Positions 54,791-63,904 of a stretch of 64,000 bases of DNA are shown here, piece by piece. Both the position numbers and the translations under genes were made by a program. Numbering within the stretch: position 1 is the first letter of the stretch; each line of letters starts with the position of its first letter. Below the pieces are notes generated by a model. It had not been told where the DNA came from and did no database searches. It worked only from the letters and a program-made list of their open reading frames with translations. Source of the stretch: Rhodocyclaceae bacterium (GTDB taxonomy: Bacteria > Pseudomonadota > Gammaproteobacteria > Burkholderiales > Rhodocyclaceae); NCBI GenBank assembly GCA_016721505.1, contig JADKHX010000001.1, positions 124,001-188,000 on the forward strand, read 5' to 3'.

Positions 54791-55951
54791 TTAATTGAGG
54801 GCAGCGACAATCTTGGTCGCAGCATCGGCCATGGTATCGGCTGAAATAATCGGCAGCCCGGAGTCGCGCAGAATCTGCTTGCCCAGATCTTCGTTGGTGC
54901 CCTTCATGCGCACCACCAAGGGCACGCTCAGCTTGGTTTCTTTGGCCGCCGCCACAACGCCTTGGGCGATGGTGTCGCACTTCATGATCCCGCCAAAAAT
55001 ATTCACCAAAATGCCTTTCACTTTGGGATTTTTCAGCATGATTTTGAAAGCTTCGGTAACTTTCTCGGTCGTTGCGCCGCCACCGACGTCAAGGAAATTG
55101 GCCGGTTCTGCACCGAACAATTTAATCGTGTCCATCGTCGCCATCGCCAAGCCGGCGCCATTGACCAGACAGCCAATGTTGCCGTCGAGCGAGATGTAGG
55201 CCAGATCAAATTTTGAAGCTTCGACTTCATCTGCATCCTCCTCATCCAAATCGCGATAAGCGACGATTTCGGGATGACGATACAAGGCGTTGGAATCGAA
55301 ATTGAACTTGGCGTCGAGTGCGCGAATGCCGCCATTGCCTTCAAGAATCAGCGGATTGATTTCGGCCAAAGACGAGTCGGTTTCCATGTAGCAGGTGTAG
55401 AGCTTTTTCAAGGTATCGACCGCCTGCGCCATTGAGGCAGCAGGAATGCCAATGCAGGTGCTAAGCTCGGTGGCTTGTGCGTCAGTCAAACCGACGGCCG
55501 GATCAACAAACACTTTGATGATTTTTTCCGGCGTGTTGTGGGCAACCGCTTCAATGTCCATCCCGCCTTCACTCGAACCCATCATCGCCACTTTTTGCGA
55601 CGCGCGATCGGTGAGCGCCGCAACGTAATACTCATGCTTGATGTCGGCGCCTTCTTCTATCAACAAGCGACGCACTTTTTGTCCCGCCGGGCCGGTCTGA
55701 TGCGTTACCAACTGCATGCCTAGAATTTGTCCGGCAAAGCTGCGCACTTCGTCCATGGACTTGGCAACCTTCACACCGCCGCCTTTACCGCGGCCACCGG
55801 CATGGATTTGCGCCTTGACTACCCAGACTTTGCCGCCCAGCGTTTCAGCGGCTTTGACAGCTTCGTCTACCGAGAAACATGGGATGCCGCGAGGGACGGC
55901 AACGCCGAACTTTTTCAGCAGTTCCTTGCCCTGATATTCGTGGATCTTCAT
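54791..55951 (-). CDS. sucC: succinate-CoA ligase (ADP-forming) beta subunit
   Basis: ATP-grasp subunit that binds nucleotide and succinate. N-terminus MKIHEYQGKELLKKFGVAVP, VVKAQIHAGGRGKGGGVKVA, and the C-terminal VNIFGGIMKCDTIAQGVV are characteristic. 386 residues. First gene of sucCD; the DUF2889-type gene upstream runs in the same direction with a 48-nt gap. Confidence 0.98.
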   Translation of the reverse strand: MKIHEYQGKELLKKFGVAVPRGIPCFSVDEAVKAAETLGGKVWVVKAQIHAGGRGKGGGVKVAKSMDEVRSFAGQILGMQLVTHQTGPAGQKVRRLLIEEGADIKHEYYVAALTDRASQKVAMMGSSEGGMDIEAVAHNTPEKIIKVFVDPAVGLTDAQATELSTCIGIPAASMAQAVDTLKKLYTCYMETDSSLAEINPLILEGNGGIRALDAKFNFDSNALYRHPEIVAYRDLDEEDADEVEASKFDLAYISLDGNIGCLVNGAGLAMATMDTIKLFGAEPANFLDVGGGATTEKVTEAFKIMLKNPKVKGILVNIFGGIMKCDTIAQGVVAAAKETKLSVPLVVRMKGTNEDLGKQILRDSGLPIISADTMADAATKIVAALN

Positions 55952-55999
55952 GCGATTTCCTTGTTAAGAATGTTGGAAAAACGGCAGCGAGTACTGCCC

Positions 56000-56578
56000 T
56001 TAGGATTCGTTGACTAACAACTGTTTGGTTGTCGCAGGATCGCGAAACCATTTTGGATAGTAGCGGCGTACTGTCTCGCTGGTGGTCGCCAATGCATGAC
56101 AGGAATCGAGCTGAAACGGTTTCTTGTCAATTGTTGCATCAAGTTCCTTTTTGAAGCTGGCAAAAGTTTGTATCGCCGCCGTGGGCAAGCCAAAAGTTAG
56201 CTCAGTGAGATGCGAACAGCCGTGAATCGAACCGAGCCGCGCGGTAACTTGATGCCGAAAACCTTTAATTAGATTTAGTCCAACTAACTGCTGGTAGGCC
56301 GGTGTAATCGGCTCGCATCCACCCGGATAAGGCACAGCATCTGAGCTGGCTACCACTTCAACGACATTGAATTTGCGGTCGACAGTGACGCGGATATTCA
56401 TATCATGTATCGGTTGCCCTGCTGCCCGTGTTCCAGAAGCCAGCATCGCATCATGGTCTTTTATATCGGTCATTTGAGCTTCGATATCAACTAAGCCATC
56501 GTCACGCTGAAAGCCTTGATAAACGACTTTTCTCTCGTGCAGACGTTTGCGGTTTGGGTTTGGCTGGGGCAGTGGCAT
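56000..56578 (-). CDS. DUF2889-type conserved protein
   Basis: A protein of unknown function often found near CoA or aromatic metabolism genes. Recognised features are the N-terminal RKRLHERKVVYQGFQRDDGL, DIEAQMTDIKDHD, the central PYPGGCEPITPAYQQLVGLN, and GSIHGCSHLTELTFGLPTAA with conserved Cys and His residues. I prefer the ATG at 56578 (192 residues); the open frame continues 29 codons upstream with Ser-rich, non-conserved residues. Stands between paaN and sucC on the same strand. Confidence 0.75.
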   Translation of the reverse strand: MPLPQPNPNRKRLHERKVVYQGFQRDDGLVDIEAQMTDIKDHDAMLASGTRAAGQPIHDMNIRVTVDRKFNVVEVVASSDAVPYPGGCEPITPAYQQLVGLNLIKGFRHQVTARLGSIHGCSHLTELTFGLPTAAIQTFASFKKELDATIDKKPFQLDSCHALATTSETVRRYYPKWFRDPATTKQLLVNES

Positions 56579-56679
56579 AAGGAGTGTAGGTCGAAAATTC
56601 TTTGCGCTGCACGAACTTTGATTTGCTGAAAACAGAAATTTTGATGATAGCAGAAGGCGGCGCAAAGCCTTAGGCCAAG

Positions 56680-58362
56680 CTAACGCTGGACGCGAACCTC
56701 GCCTATCGTGTATCGCGCGGCGACAAAATGCGTATCGGTTTGGCAGGAATTGGCAGCGCGATTACCGCCGGTGCCATGGAAATCAGAAAATCCGGCCAAA
56801 GGATCAAACAATAGGCCGCCGGTCAAATTGACCGATAGCATCACTCCGCTACGCATGGCGACATCTTCTGCCAAGCCATGGATCACCGGATTGACGGAGT
56901 ACAAAGACAAACCCAGGGAGCCACTGTCCCGCGCAATGCGCTCGGTAATGGCGAAACTTGCGGAGGTCGTTGAGGTCTGCACCAAATAACTAATCGGCCC
57001 GACGTGTTCCGCACCAAAAATATCGCCGTCTTTCATGCTGGCTTTGAGTAGCAGCGGCGTGCGTAATTTTGCCTGTGGCCATTGTGGATGCTGCAAGGGA
57101 ATCGATGGTCGCAAGATACTGCCGTTGGTCGATGCCTCGTCCTGGATTGAATCCAAAGTGGCCAGTGTTGATGGAAACTGAATTGCCCCCAAAACTTCAG
57201 CGGCCCGCGCCGAATCGTCGAGTAGTCGGCCGACCGCAAAGCTTAAGTCGCGGCCAAGTTGTTCCGGCGGCACCAAGCCTTCAGGCGTTTTCACGCCTTC
57301 ATTCGAAACCAAGATAGTTTGTGTGCGCGTCGGTAGTTGACCGGACGAGAGTGACACAGCAAAGGCAAGATTTCGCAGCATGCCTTTGTAGTCATCAGTC
57401 GATTCAACCACCACGCAATTCACACTGCTCTTTTGGGTGAACACCACGGCTTGTCGCGCAGTGGTTTCCAGCCATTCGCCAAACTCCGAATGCCCGGTGT
57501 AATCAATGATCCGAATCTCGGGTTTGAGCGCCAATTCGCGCACCGCCGGTGCATTCGCATCGTCCACCAATAAGCTGACCAGATTCGGATCAAAGCCCGC
57601 TTCCTTCAATGTTTGCCGAATCGCCGCAACAGTAATTGCCAGCGGCAACACGGCATTCGGATGTGGTTTGACAATCACCCCATTGCCGGTCACCAAACTG
57701 GCGAACAGCCCTGGATAGGCACTCCAATTGGGCAAGGTCGCGCATCCAATCACCAGCGCCACGCCACGCGGCACGATGCTGAATTTCTTATCCAACACCG
57801 TTGGTGGATTGGCGTTCGCTGCCGTGCCATGTGAACGCTCCCAGCGCACCGATGGTGGCAATTGTGTCATCACCCGCCAAGCATTGGCGATGGCCTCCAG
57901 CCCACGTTCCTGCGCATGCGGTCCGGCCATTTGAAACGCCATGGTGAAGGCTTGGCCGGTGGTGTGCATCGCCGCATGGGCAATTTCCGGGCTGGCCGCG
58001 TTAAGCCTATGCAAGGCCTCTATCAGTACCCCAGCACGAGTGTCGGGCGTCGCCTTGGCCCATGCCGTCATCGCAACTTTGGCCGCAGCGATTAAGCTGT
58101 CGTCACTGCAACGCGGATAGGTAATCGACAAGGGCAAGCCATAGGGTGACTGCTCTTCTCCACAACGTCCACTTACGCCGGGCTGATCGAGATAAAACTG
58201 CGCGCCGCGATAGGCTTCAAAGGCTACGCGTCCGCTTTCAAAAGCGTTGTCGCCATACGCCCGATAGCTTTCAGGATAGGCACTCCAAAACCCGCGTGTG
58301 CCAATCGCCGCTACGGCTTGCTGCAACAAACCTTGGTGTCGTTCAAACATCGGATGCGACAT
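56680..58362 (-). CDS. paaN: phenylacetic acid degradation protein PaaN (ALDH-like)
   Basis: 560-residue protein of the aldehyde-dehydrogenase superfamily, closest by eye to PaaN of aerobic phenylacetate degradation. Features are VLDKKFSIVPRGVALVIGCA, SAYPGLFASLVTGNGVIVKP, and YTGHSEFGEWLETTARQAVV. ATG at 58362 has GGGAG about 9 nt upstream and is preferred to a GTG two codons earlier. Where ALDHs have GQxC with the catalytic cysteine, this protein reads SSGQLPTRTQTI, so the cysteine seems absent; its reaction is uncertain. Divergent from paaG over a 207-nt gap. Confidence 0.8.
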   Translation of the reverse strand: MSHPMFERHQGLLQQAVAAIGTRGFWSAYPESYRAYGDNAFESGRVAFEAYRGAQFYLDQPGVSGRCGEEQSPYGLPLSITYPRCSDDSLIAAAKVAMTAWAKATPDTRAGVLIEALHRLNAASPEIAHAAMHTTGQAFTMAFQMAGPHAQERGLEAIANAWRVMTQLPPSVRWERSHGTAANANPPTVLDKKFSIVPRGVALVIGCATLPNWSAYPGLFASLVTGNGVIVKPHPNAVLPLAITVAAIRQTLKEAGFDPNLVSLLVDDANAPAVRELALKPEIRIIDYTGHSEFGEWLETTARQAVVFTQKSSVNCVVVESTDDYKGMLRNLAFAVSLSSGQLPTRTQTILVSNEGVKTPEGLVPPEQLGRDLSFAVGRLLDDSARAAEVLGAIQFPSTLATLDSIQDEASTNGSILRPSIPLQHPQWPQAKLRTPLLLKASMKDGDIFGAEHVGPISYLVQTSTTSASFAITERIARDSGSLGLSLYSVNPVIHGLAEDVAMRSGVMLSVNLTGGLLFDPLAGFSDFHGTGGNRAANSCQTDTHFVAARYTIGEVRVQR

Positions 58363-58569
58363 ACGCACTTTCTCCCGAAAAGCTCTGATAAATCTTTCGC
58401 CACCGATGTGACGCGCTGCGAACCGAGCTACAAATCAATGGCCGCCAATTTACTCCGTTCGCGGCTCTGCCAACAGTGCCCCCCGCCAGCAATCGCTGAT
58501 TTAATTTGGTTTTTCTACCACGGTAGAATCAAAAAATCACAAAGCCGCCGGCTAGCGCATGGAGCAACT

Positions 58570-59358
58570 ATGAACTTCGCATCTGTCCGATATTCGTACG
58601 AAGCCGGGATTTCCAGAATCACTCTGAACCGCCCGGAAAAGCTCAATAGTTTGACCCGATCAATGATGCGTGAATTGGCGACAGCGTTGAATTTGACGCA
58701 GGAAGACCAGGCGCGCGTGTTGTTGATTCAGGGCACTGGTCGCGGCTTTTGTGCCGGGCAGGATTTGAGCGAGCATGATTTTTCACAAGGCACAGAAAAC
58801 ATTGCCTTTGAGCAACTCATCCGCGAAGTTTATGAACCGGTTATTTTGCAAATTCAGGCACTGAATATCCCCGTCGTCGCTGCCGTGAATGGCATGGCCG
58901 CAGGCGCTGGGGCGAGTTTGGCGCTGGCCTGCGATATCGTCATCGCTACCCGCTCGGCATATTTTCTGCAAGCCTTCGCAAAAATCGGATTGATACCCGA
59001 TGCCGGTGGTACCTGGTTTTTGCAACGCTTGGTCGGCAACGCTCGCGCGATGGGTCTGGCGATGTTGGGTGAGCGACTCAGCGCCAGTGACGCACAAGAT
59101 TGGGGCTTAATCTGGAAATGTGTTGATGACGAAAAATTTACCGCCGAAGTTGAAGCCCTCGTCCGCCATTTGAGTACTGCGCCGACACTGGCGATGGCGC
59201 ACACCAAGCACAGCATTTACGCCGCCAGCGCCAATACACTCGCCGAACAAATCGCGCTTGAAGCCAAATATCAAGGCGAATTGGGCAAGACAGCGGATTT
59301 GCTTGAAGGGGTTACTGCGTTTTTGCAGAAACGCGCGCCGTCGTTCAGTGGAAAGTAG
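58570..59358 (+). CDS. paaG: enoyl-CoA hydratase/isomerase family protein PaaG
   Basis: 262-residue crotonase. The oxyanion-hole segments are GRGFCAGQDLSEHDF and NGMAAGAGASLALACD, and FAKIGLIPDAGGTWFLQRLV resembles PaaG, the ring-epoxide isomerase of phenylacetyl-CoA degradation. ATG at 58570 has GGAGCAACT before it. The remaining paa genes (epoxidase paaABCE etc.) are not in the window. A repeat copy begins 5 nt after the stop. Confidence 0.85.
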   Translation: MNFASVRYSYEAGISRITLNRPEKLNSLTRSMMRELATALNLTQEDQARVLLIQGTGRGFCAGQDLSEHDFSQGTENIAFEQLIREVYEPVILQIQALNIPVVAAVNGMAAGAGASLALACDIVIATRSAYFLQAFAKIGLIPDAGGTWFLQRLVGNARAMGLAMLGERLSASDAQDWGLIWKCVDDEKFTAEVEALVRHLSTAPTLAMAHTKHSIYAASANTLAEQIALEAKYQGELGKTADLLEGVTAFLQKRAPSFSGK

Positions 59359-59362
59359 ATTT

Positions 59363-59389
59363 GCCAGTTGGTGCTGGCCACACGCCGTC
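59363..59389 (+). repeat. interspersed 27-bp repeat after paaG
   Basis: Almost perfect copy, left half GCCAGTTGGTGCTGGCC, right half ACACGCCGTC, 5 nt after the paaG stop. The left half forms a 5-bp stem GCCAG / CTGGC with a 6-nt loop. Confidence 0.92.
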
Positions 59390-59425
59390 ATCACAAAAGC
59401 TTTTAAAAAACGGGAGACCTGAAAC

Positions 59426-60007
59426 ATGACAATTCAATCCGTGACAACGACGGAAATTGCGACCGAACTCGCAACCGAATTAGCCACTCTGGGCGGTGGT
59501 TGTTTCTGGTGCCTAGAAGCCGCCCTGCGACAACTCGAAGGGGTGCATTCGGTAATCTCAGGGTATGCGGGTGGCGGTGTCGCAAACCCCGACTATCGAC
59601 TGATTTGCACTGGCGCGACTGGTCACGCGGAAGTGGTGCAAATTAGTTTTGATCCGGCCATCATCGACTACCGAACCTTGCTCACTGCCTATTTCACAAT
59701 TCACGACCCGACCACGCGCAACGCCCAAGGCAACGATATTGGCACGCAATATCGCTCGGTCATTTTCACGCATAGCGTGGCGCAAATGGACATTGCACAG
59801 GCGCTGATTAAAGATCTGGACAAGGAGAAAATTTGGCCGCGACCGATTGTGACCGAAGTATTGCCAGCACCAATTTTCTGGCCGGCTGAAATCGAACATC
59901 AAGAATATTTCGCCAACAATCCACGACAGCCGTATTGCCAAGCGGTGGTCGGACCGAAGGCAGCGAAGCTGCGCCAAGTTTTTGCGACGCGCTTGAAACC
60001 CGCTTGA
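59426..60007 (+). CDS. msrA: peptide methionine-S-sulfoxide reductase MsrA
   Basis: Reduces methionine-S-sulfoxide in proteins. The catalytic motif GGGCFWCLEAALRQLEGV is near residue 29; YAGGGVANPDYRLICTGATG, HAEVVQISFDP and DIGTQYRSVIF are conserved. 193 residues. ATG 59426 has GGGAG 10 nt upstream. No MsrB is fused. Confidence 0.96.
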   Translation: MTIQSVTTTEIATELATELATLGGGCFWCLEAALRQLEGVHSVISGYAGGGVANPDYRLICTGATGHAEVVQISFDPAIIDYRTLLTAYFTIHDPTTRNAQGNDIGTQYRSVIFTHSVAQMDIAQALIKDLDKEKIWPRPIVTEVLPAPIFWPAEIEHQEYFANNPRQPYCQAVVGPKAAKLRQVFATRLKPA

Positions 60008-60105
60008 CACTGCGGGCGCCGCGTCCGCGCCATGCAATTTGGGTGCTTGAATCCCTTTGCAGGCCGACATATGATGCAGAAGACGACCATTTTTGGTAAA
60101 GGCGC

Positions 60106-61920
60106 ATGTCGGTCAATTTTGAATATTTATCTGCCGTAGCGGTGTCCACGACGAGGTTCGCAGATTTTTCAGCGTGTCGCGTGGCGACGACACGTCAGTT
60201 AATTTGCCTTGTCGCGCTCATGCTTGCTCCGGCATTCGCCAGTGCCGCCGATGCCTTACGCAGCTTGCCGCGTGCCGAGGAATGTATTGATGTTGCACGA
60301 CTGAACTCGGTGTCGGAGGCCGAACGTGCGGTGTTGCGCATTGAATGGCGGGCGGGTCTGGCACGCGCCGAAGAGAGTCGCCTGCTCAATGAAATGTACG
60401 AGCGTATCGAGCGGCTGCAAAGAACCACCAATGAGATTCGCGTTTTAATGAATGCGATTCCCTCGCCGAGCGCGCGCGCGGCGGCAAACAACAGCCCTAG
60501 TGGCTTGGGACCATCAGCACTGATTCCGCCGCTGGCCGCTCCAAGCGCACGCCCAGCGGTGCGCCCATCTGTAACTCCCGCTGTCACCTCAATTACAACC
60601 CCAGCTGTTGCGCCAACTCTAACCCCAACTGTCACTCCACCTGTCCCGCCAACAACTAAAGCGGCGGAATTGCCAGTTGCCCCGCAGCCAGTAGTGGTTG
60701 CAACGTCGCCACCGGCCGCAGCGGCGGCAAGTCCCGTGATAGTTCCAACGCCAGTTGCTCAAGCGAAATCGGCAGACGATCAGCCCAAGTTGGAAGTCGC
60801 AAAAGCTACTGTCCCGAATGCTGTCGCGGATATTTCAGCCGTCAAAATGAATCCCTTGAACTTTGCCCAATTGATGGGCGTTGGCTTGGTTAGCGTCGCC
60901 TTGGTGGTGTTGTGGTGGTTGCGTCGCAAAGGCGAAGTTTCACCAGCACCGAAAGAAGCTGCGCTGAATTCAGCGCCACCCGAAAATATTCAAACCGCTG
61001 CAGTGTCCTACGCGAGCATCGCGCCCGTAGTACAAAACGATATTAGTGAAGCACCGCCGATTCTCCCTATTGCGCAGATCGCCGCCGCTGAAATCGTAAC
61101 GCCGACCTCGATCTCCGAGCCGCCACCAAGCAGTGTTGAAGCGGTGGCTGCCGATACCAGCGACCATGAAAAAACGCTGATCCTCCACGCCTACCAAGCA
61201 CCCATTGCCGCTCCAACGCCTGAACCCACACCGATTGCACCTGCTCTCTTAGCAGAACCTGCGCCGCCAGCCGACGTCGTGGCTGAAATCGTGAATCCAG
61301 AAGTACCTGAGTTAGCTGCCGATATTCCCTTGGCGTATACCCCTGCCGCGCCACCTGAGATTCCTGCGCCGCTTGAGTTTCCTGCGTCACCAGTTGCGCC
61401 GGTTCCGCCAGTCGTCGTAACCAAGCCAGCGGAACCGGTCGCAGCGGCTGAACAGAGCGAAGAATCAATCCTTGAACTCGCCGAAATGATGCTGGCCATG
61501 GGGCTGGCCACAGGTGCCGCACAAAAGCTGGTTGATTACATTCGTGACAACCCCAAGGCAGCGCTAGCGCACTGGCTCAAACTGCTGGAAATTTACCGCG
61601 AGAACGGCCAGCGTTCAAATTTTGAGCAGGCGGCGCGCCAACTGCAACAGGAATTCAACATCCGTGCCAGCGATTGGATGCGCGGCACTACCGACCGACC
61701 GCGTCTAGAAAAATTTGATCGGGTATTTTCTCAAGTTGAAAGCATGTGGAATGAACCCGCGAAATGCATAGAGTTTTTGACCGGACTACTCCATGACAAT
61801 CGCGATGGCCAACGGGTAGGGTTCCCTCAAGAGGTAGCGGAAGAAATCTTGCTGCTGATCGAGATATTGAAGGACACCAGCGGATTAGTTGGGGCGCCAG
61901 CGGCAATAATTCGCGTTTGA
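60106..61920 (+). CDS. FimV-like membrane protein with Pro/Ala-rich linkers
   Basis: 604 residues. An N-terminal hydrophobic segment (TTRQLICLVALMLAPAFASA) may be a signal peptide, though it lies 30 residues in, so a later start is possible. A short helical part (about 60-110) is followed by a long Pro/Ala/Val/Thr-rich region, a membrane helix (GVGLVSVALVVLWWLRR, about 265), another Pro/Ala-rich stretch, and a C-terminal TPR-like domain (about 445-600, ESILELAEMMLAMGLATGAA). This plan resembles FimV/TspA proteins of polar pilus assembly. The low-complexity linkers make homology calls weak. Confidence 0.6.
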   Translation: MSVNFEYLSAVAVSTTRFADFSACRVATTRQLICLVALMLAPAFASAADALRSLPRAEECIDVARLNSVSEAERAVLRIEWRAGLARAEESRLLNEMYERIERLQRTTNEIRVLMNAIPSPSARAAANNSPSGLGPSALIPPLAAPSARPAVRPSVTPAVTSITTPAVAPTLTPTVTPPVPPTTKAAELPVAPQPVVVATSPPAAAAASPVIVPTPVAQAKSADDQPKLEVAKATVPNAVADISAVKMNPLNFAQLMGVGLVSVALVVLWWLRRKGEVSPAPKEAALNSAPPENIQTAAVSYASIAPVVQNDISEAPPILPIAQIAAAEIVTPTSISEPPPSSVEAVAADTSDHEKTLILHAYQAPIAAPTPEPTPIAPALLAEPAPPADVVAEIVNPEVPELAADIPLAYTPAAPPEIPAPLEFPASPVAPVPPVVVTKPAEPVAAAEQSEESILELAEMMLAMGLATGAAQKLVDYIRDNPKAALAHWLKLLEIYRENGQRSNFEQAARQLQQEFNIRASDWMRGTTDRPRLEKFDRVFSQVESMWNEPAKCIEFLTGLLHDNRDGQRVGFPQEVAEEILLLIEILKDTSGLVGAPAAIIRV

Positions 61921-61949
61921 AAGTCTTGCAGTTAGCAGCAGTTAGCGGC

Positions 61950-62747
61950 TCACACCGGATTATCAATTTCGATGTATTCCACTTTGATACCGAATTCTTG
62001 TGCCAAGCGCGCACCAACTGCTTGCACGCCATAGCGCTCAGTGGCGTGATGACCAGCTGCCAAATAGTTCATCCCTGTTTCTCGCGCTAGATGTACCGTT
62101 TGCTCGGAGATTTCGCCCGAGACAAACATATCCGCTCCGGTTGCGAATGCGGCTTCAAAATAACTTTGCGCACCACCAGTGCACCAAGCGATACGGGTAA
62201 TTTTTTTCTGCGCATCGCCGATTAACAACGGCGCACGACCCAAGACTTTTTCTACATGCTTAGCCAGCTCGCCCGCGCAAGTTGGTGCTGCTAATTTGTC
62301 ACCAGGGACGCCGTAAAAACCGATGTCTTGTTCACCAAACCGCCCCGCAATCTGCCAACCCAAGCGCGCCGCGAGCTGTGCGTTGTTGCCCAATTCGGGA
62401 TGCGCATCGAGCGGCAAATGATAGGCAAATAAATTGATGTCATGCGCCAACAAACTTGCCATCCGTGATTTTCGGTGGCCGGTCAGCGTGCCATCTTCTG
62501 ATTTCCAAAACCAGCCGTGGTGCACCAAAATCGCGTCGGCTTTGCTAGCTATCGCGGCATCTATCAAGGCTTGGCTGGCGGTGACACCACAGACAACCCG
62601 GCGTATTTGTTCGCGGCCTTCGACTTGCAATCCATTCGGGCAATAATCGCGGAAGCGCGTGGCTTGCAACAGCGATTCAAGATAGTCACGCAATTCAGTG
62701 CGTGTAAGCGTTGATTCCGTTGATACTTTTGGTGACATTTTTTGCAT
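61950..62747 (-). CDS. Nif3-like dinuclear metal centre protein (YbgI family)
   Basis: 265 residues. Hallmarks are SLLQATRFRDYCPNGLQVEG, ILVHHGWFWKSEDGTLTGHR with metal histidines, IAWCTGGAQSYFEAAFATGA and NYLAAGHHATERYGVQAVG. Function is not settled; GTP cyclohydrolase-like activity has been proposed for the family. ATG at 62747 has AAGGA just upstream. Divergent from the protease gene next to it. Confidence 0.92.
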   Translation of the reverse strand: MQKMSPKVSTESTLTRTELRDYLESLLQATRFRDYCPNGLQVEGREQIRRVVCGVTASQALIDAAIASKADAILVHHGWFWKSEDGTLTGHRKSRMASLLAHDINLFAYHLPLDAHPELGNNAQLAARLGWQIAGRFGEQDIGFYGVPGDKLAAPTCAGELAKHVEKVLGRAPLLIGDAQKKITRIAWCTGGAQSYFEAAFATGADMFVSGEISEQTVHLARETGMNYLAAGHHATERYGVQAVGARLAQEFGIKVEYIEIDNPV

Positions 62748-62818
62748 AGATTTCCTTCAAATCAACCGCATCTCCGACAGATAGAATTTACTCATCTGAA
62801 ACTTCCAGCGATCAAATT

Positions 62819-63904
62819 ATGCGCCGCCTCTGGCTAATTTTTGCCCAAACTGTCACCATTTGCGTGGCCGTCTTGTTCGTCATCAAAACGCTCAAACCGG
62901 AATGGATGGCCAGCGCGCAACTGACCACCCATGCGCTTTCCGAGGCGACCACGTCAAGTGCAACAAACGCCCCCGCAGCTATCACTGAAGCGCCGAATCC
63001 CGCGCCCGGGAGTTCGCCACCGTTGCGCTCTCATGCCGAAGCGGTCAAGCGTGCGCTGCCTGCGGTAGTGCATATATATACCAGCCAACAGGTCCGCACT
63101 TCGCGCCATCCGTTTGCCAACGATCCAATGTTTCGTCAATTTTTCGGTGACCGTTTCCCCGAAGAAGCACAACGTCGCTCTGGTTTAGGTAGCGGTGTGG
63201 TGGTCTCGCCCGATGGCTACGTGTTGACTAATTTTCATGTGGTCGAAGGCGCGGATGAAATCGAAGTCGCTGCCAGTGATGACAAAAAATACAAAGCTCG
63301 CGTGGTCGGTGCCGATCCGGAATCGGACTTGGCAGTGCTACGTATACAAAGCGATCATGCGCTGCCGGTGATTAGCTTTGGCAATAGCGATGCCTTGCGG
63401 GTCGGTGACGTTGTGCTGGCCATTGGCAATCCGTTTGGCGTCGGTCAAACGGTAACTTCCGGCATCGTCTCTGCCTTGGGTCGCTCGCACTTGGGCATCA
63501 ATCGATTCGAGAATTTTATTCAGACCGATGCTGCGATTAACCCGGGCAATTCTGGTGGTGCCCTGATCGATTCCAACGGTAATCTGATTGGCATCAATGC
63601 CGCAATTTATTCGCAAAGTGGCGGCTCGATGGGTATCGGTTTTGCGATTCCTGTATCGCTTGCCAAAAGCGTAATGGAACAGATTGTCAAGAACGGTTCG
63701 GTGACTCGTGGTTGGGTCGGTGTCGAAGTGCAAGAACTCACACCCGAACTGGCCGAATCATTCAAATTGCCGGACACTCGCGGTGCGCTGATTTCCGGCG
63801 TGATGCGCGGTAGTCCAGCGGATAAAGCCGGCATCAAGCCGGGCGATATTTTGCTTGGCATTGATGGAAAAATGTTGAGGATTCGCAAGCCATGCTGGAG
63901 CTGA
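62819..63904 (+). CDS. Do/HtrA-family periplasmic serine protease (DegQ/AlgW-like), frameshifted near window end
   Basis: N-terminal membrane anchor or signal (WLIFAQTVTICVAVLFVI), then a trypsin-like domain with catalytic His (LTNFHVVEGADEIEV), Asp (ESDLAVLRIQ) and Ser (INPGNSGGALIDSNG), and one PDZ domain beginning around residue 270. In the PDZ the frame is lost at the A run 63868-63872: with one more A it continues KNVEDSQAMLELIAAFAPGS to the window edge. So the listed stop at 63904 is probably not the natural end. Degrades misfolded periplasmic proteins or senses them. Confidence 0.88.
   Translation: MRRLWLIFAQTVTICVAVLFVIKTLKPEWMASAQLTTHALSEATTSSATNAPAAITEAPNPAPGSSPPLRSHAEAVKRALPAVVHIYTSQQVRTSRHPFANDPMFRQFFGDRFPEEAQRRSGLGSGVVVSPDGYVLTNFHVVEGADEIEVAASDDKKYKARVVGADPESDLAVLRIQSDHALPVISFGNSDALRVGDVVLAIGNPFGVGQTVTSGIVSALGRSHLGINRFENFIQTDAAINPGNSGGALIDSNGNLIGINAAIYSQSGGSMGIGFAIPVSLAKSVMEQIVKNGSVTRGWVGVEVQELTPELAESFKLPDTRGALISGVMRGSPADKAGIKPGDILLGIDGKMLRIRKPCWS

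Noticed and set aside
60400..61500. Long minus-strand open frames opposite the FimV-like gene
   Set aside because: They mirror the Pro/Ala-rich low-complexity coding sequence and have no independent support.
62277..62290. GCAAGTTGGTGCTG in the Nif3 gene
   Set aside because: Matches 13 bases of the left half, but no right half follows and the protein segment (AAPTCAG) is plausible for the family.
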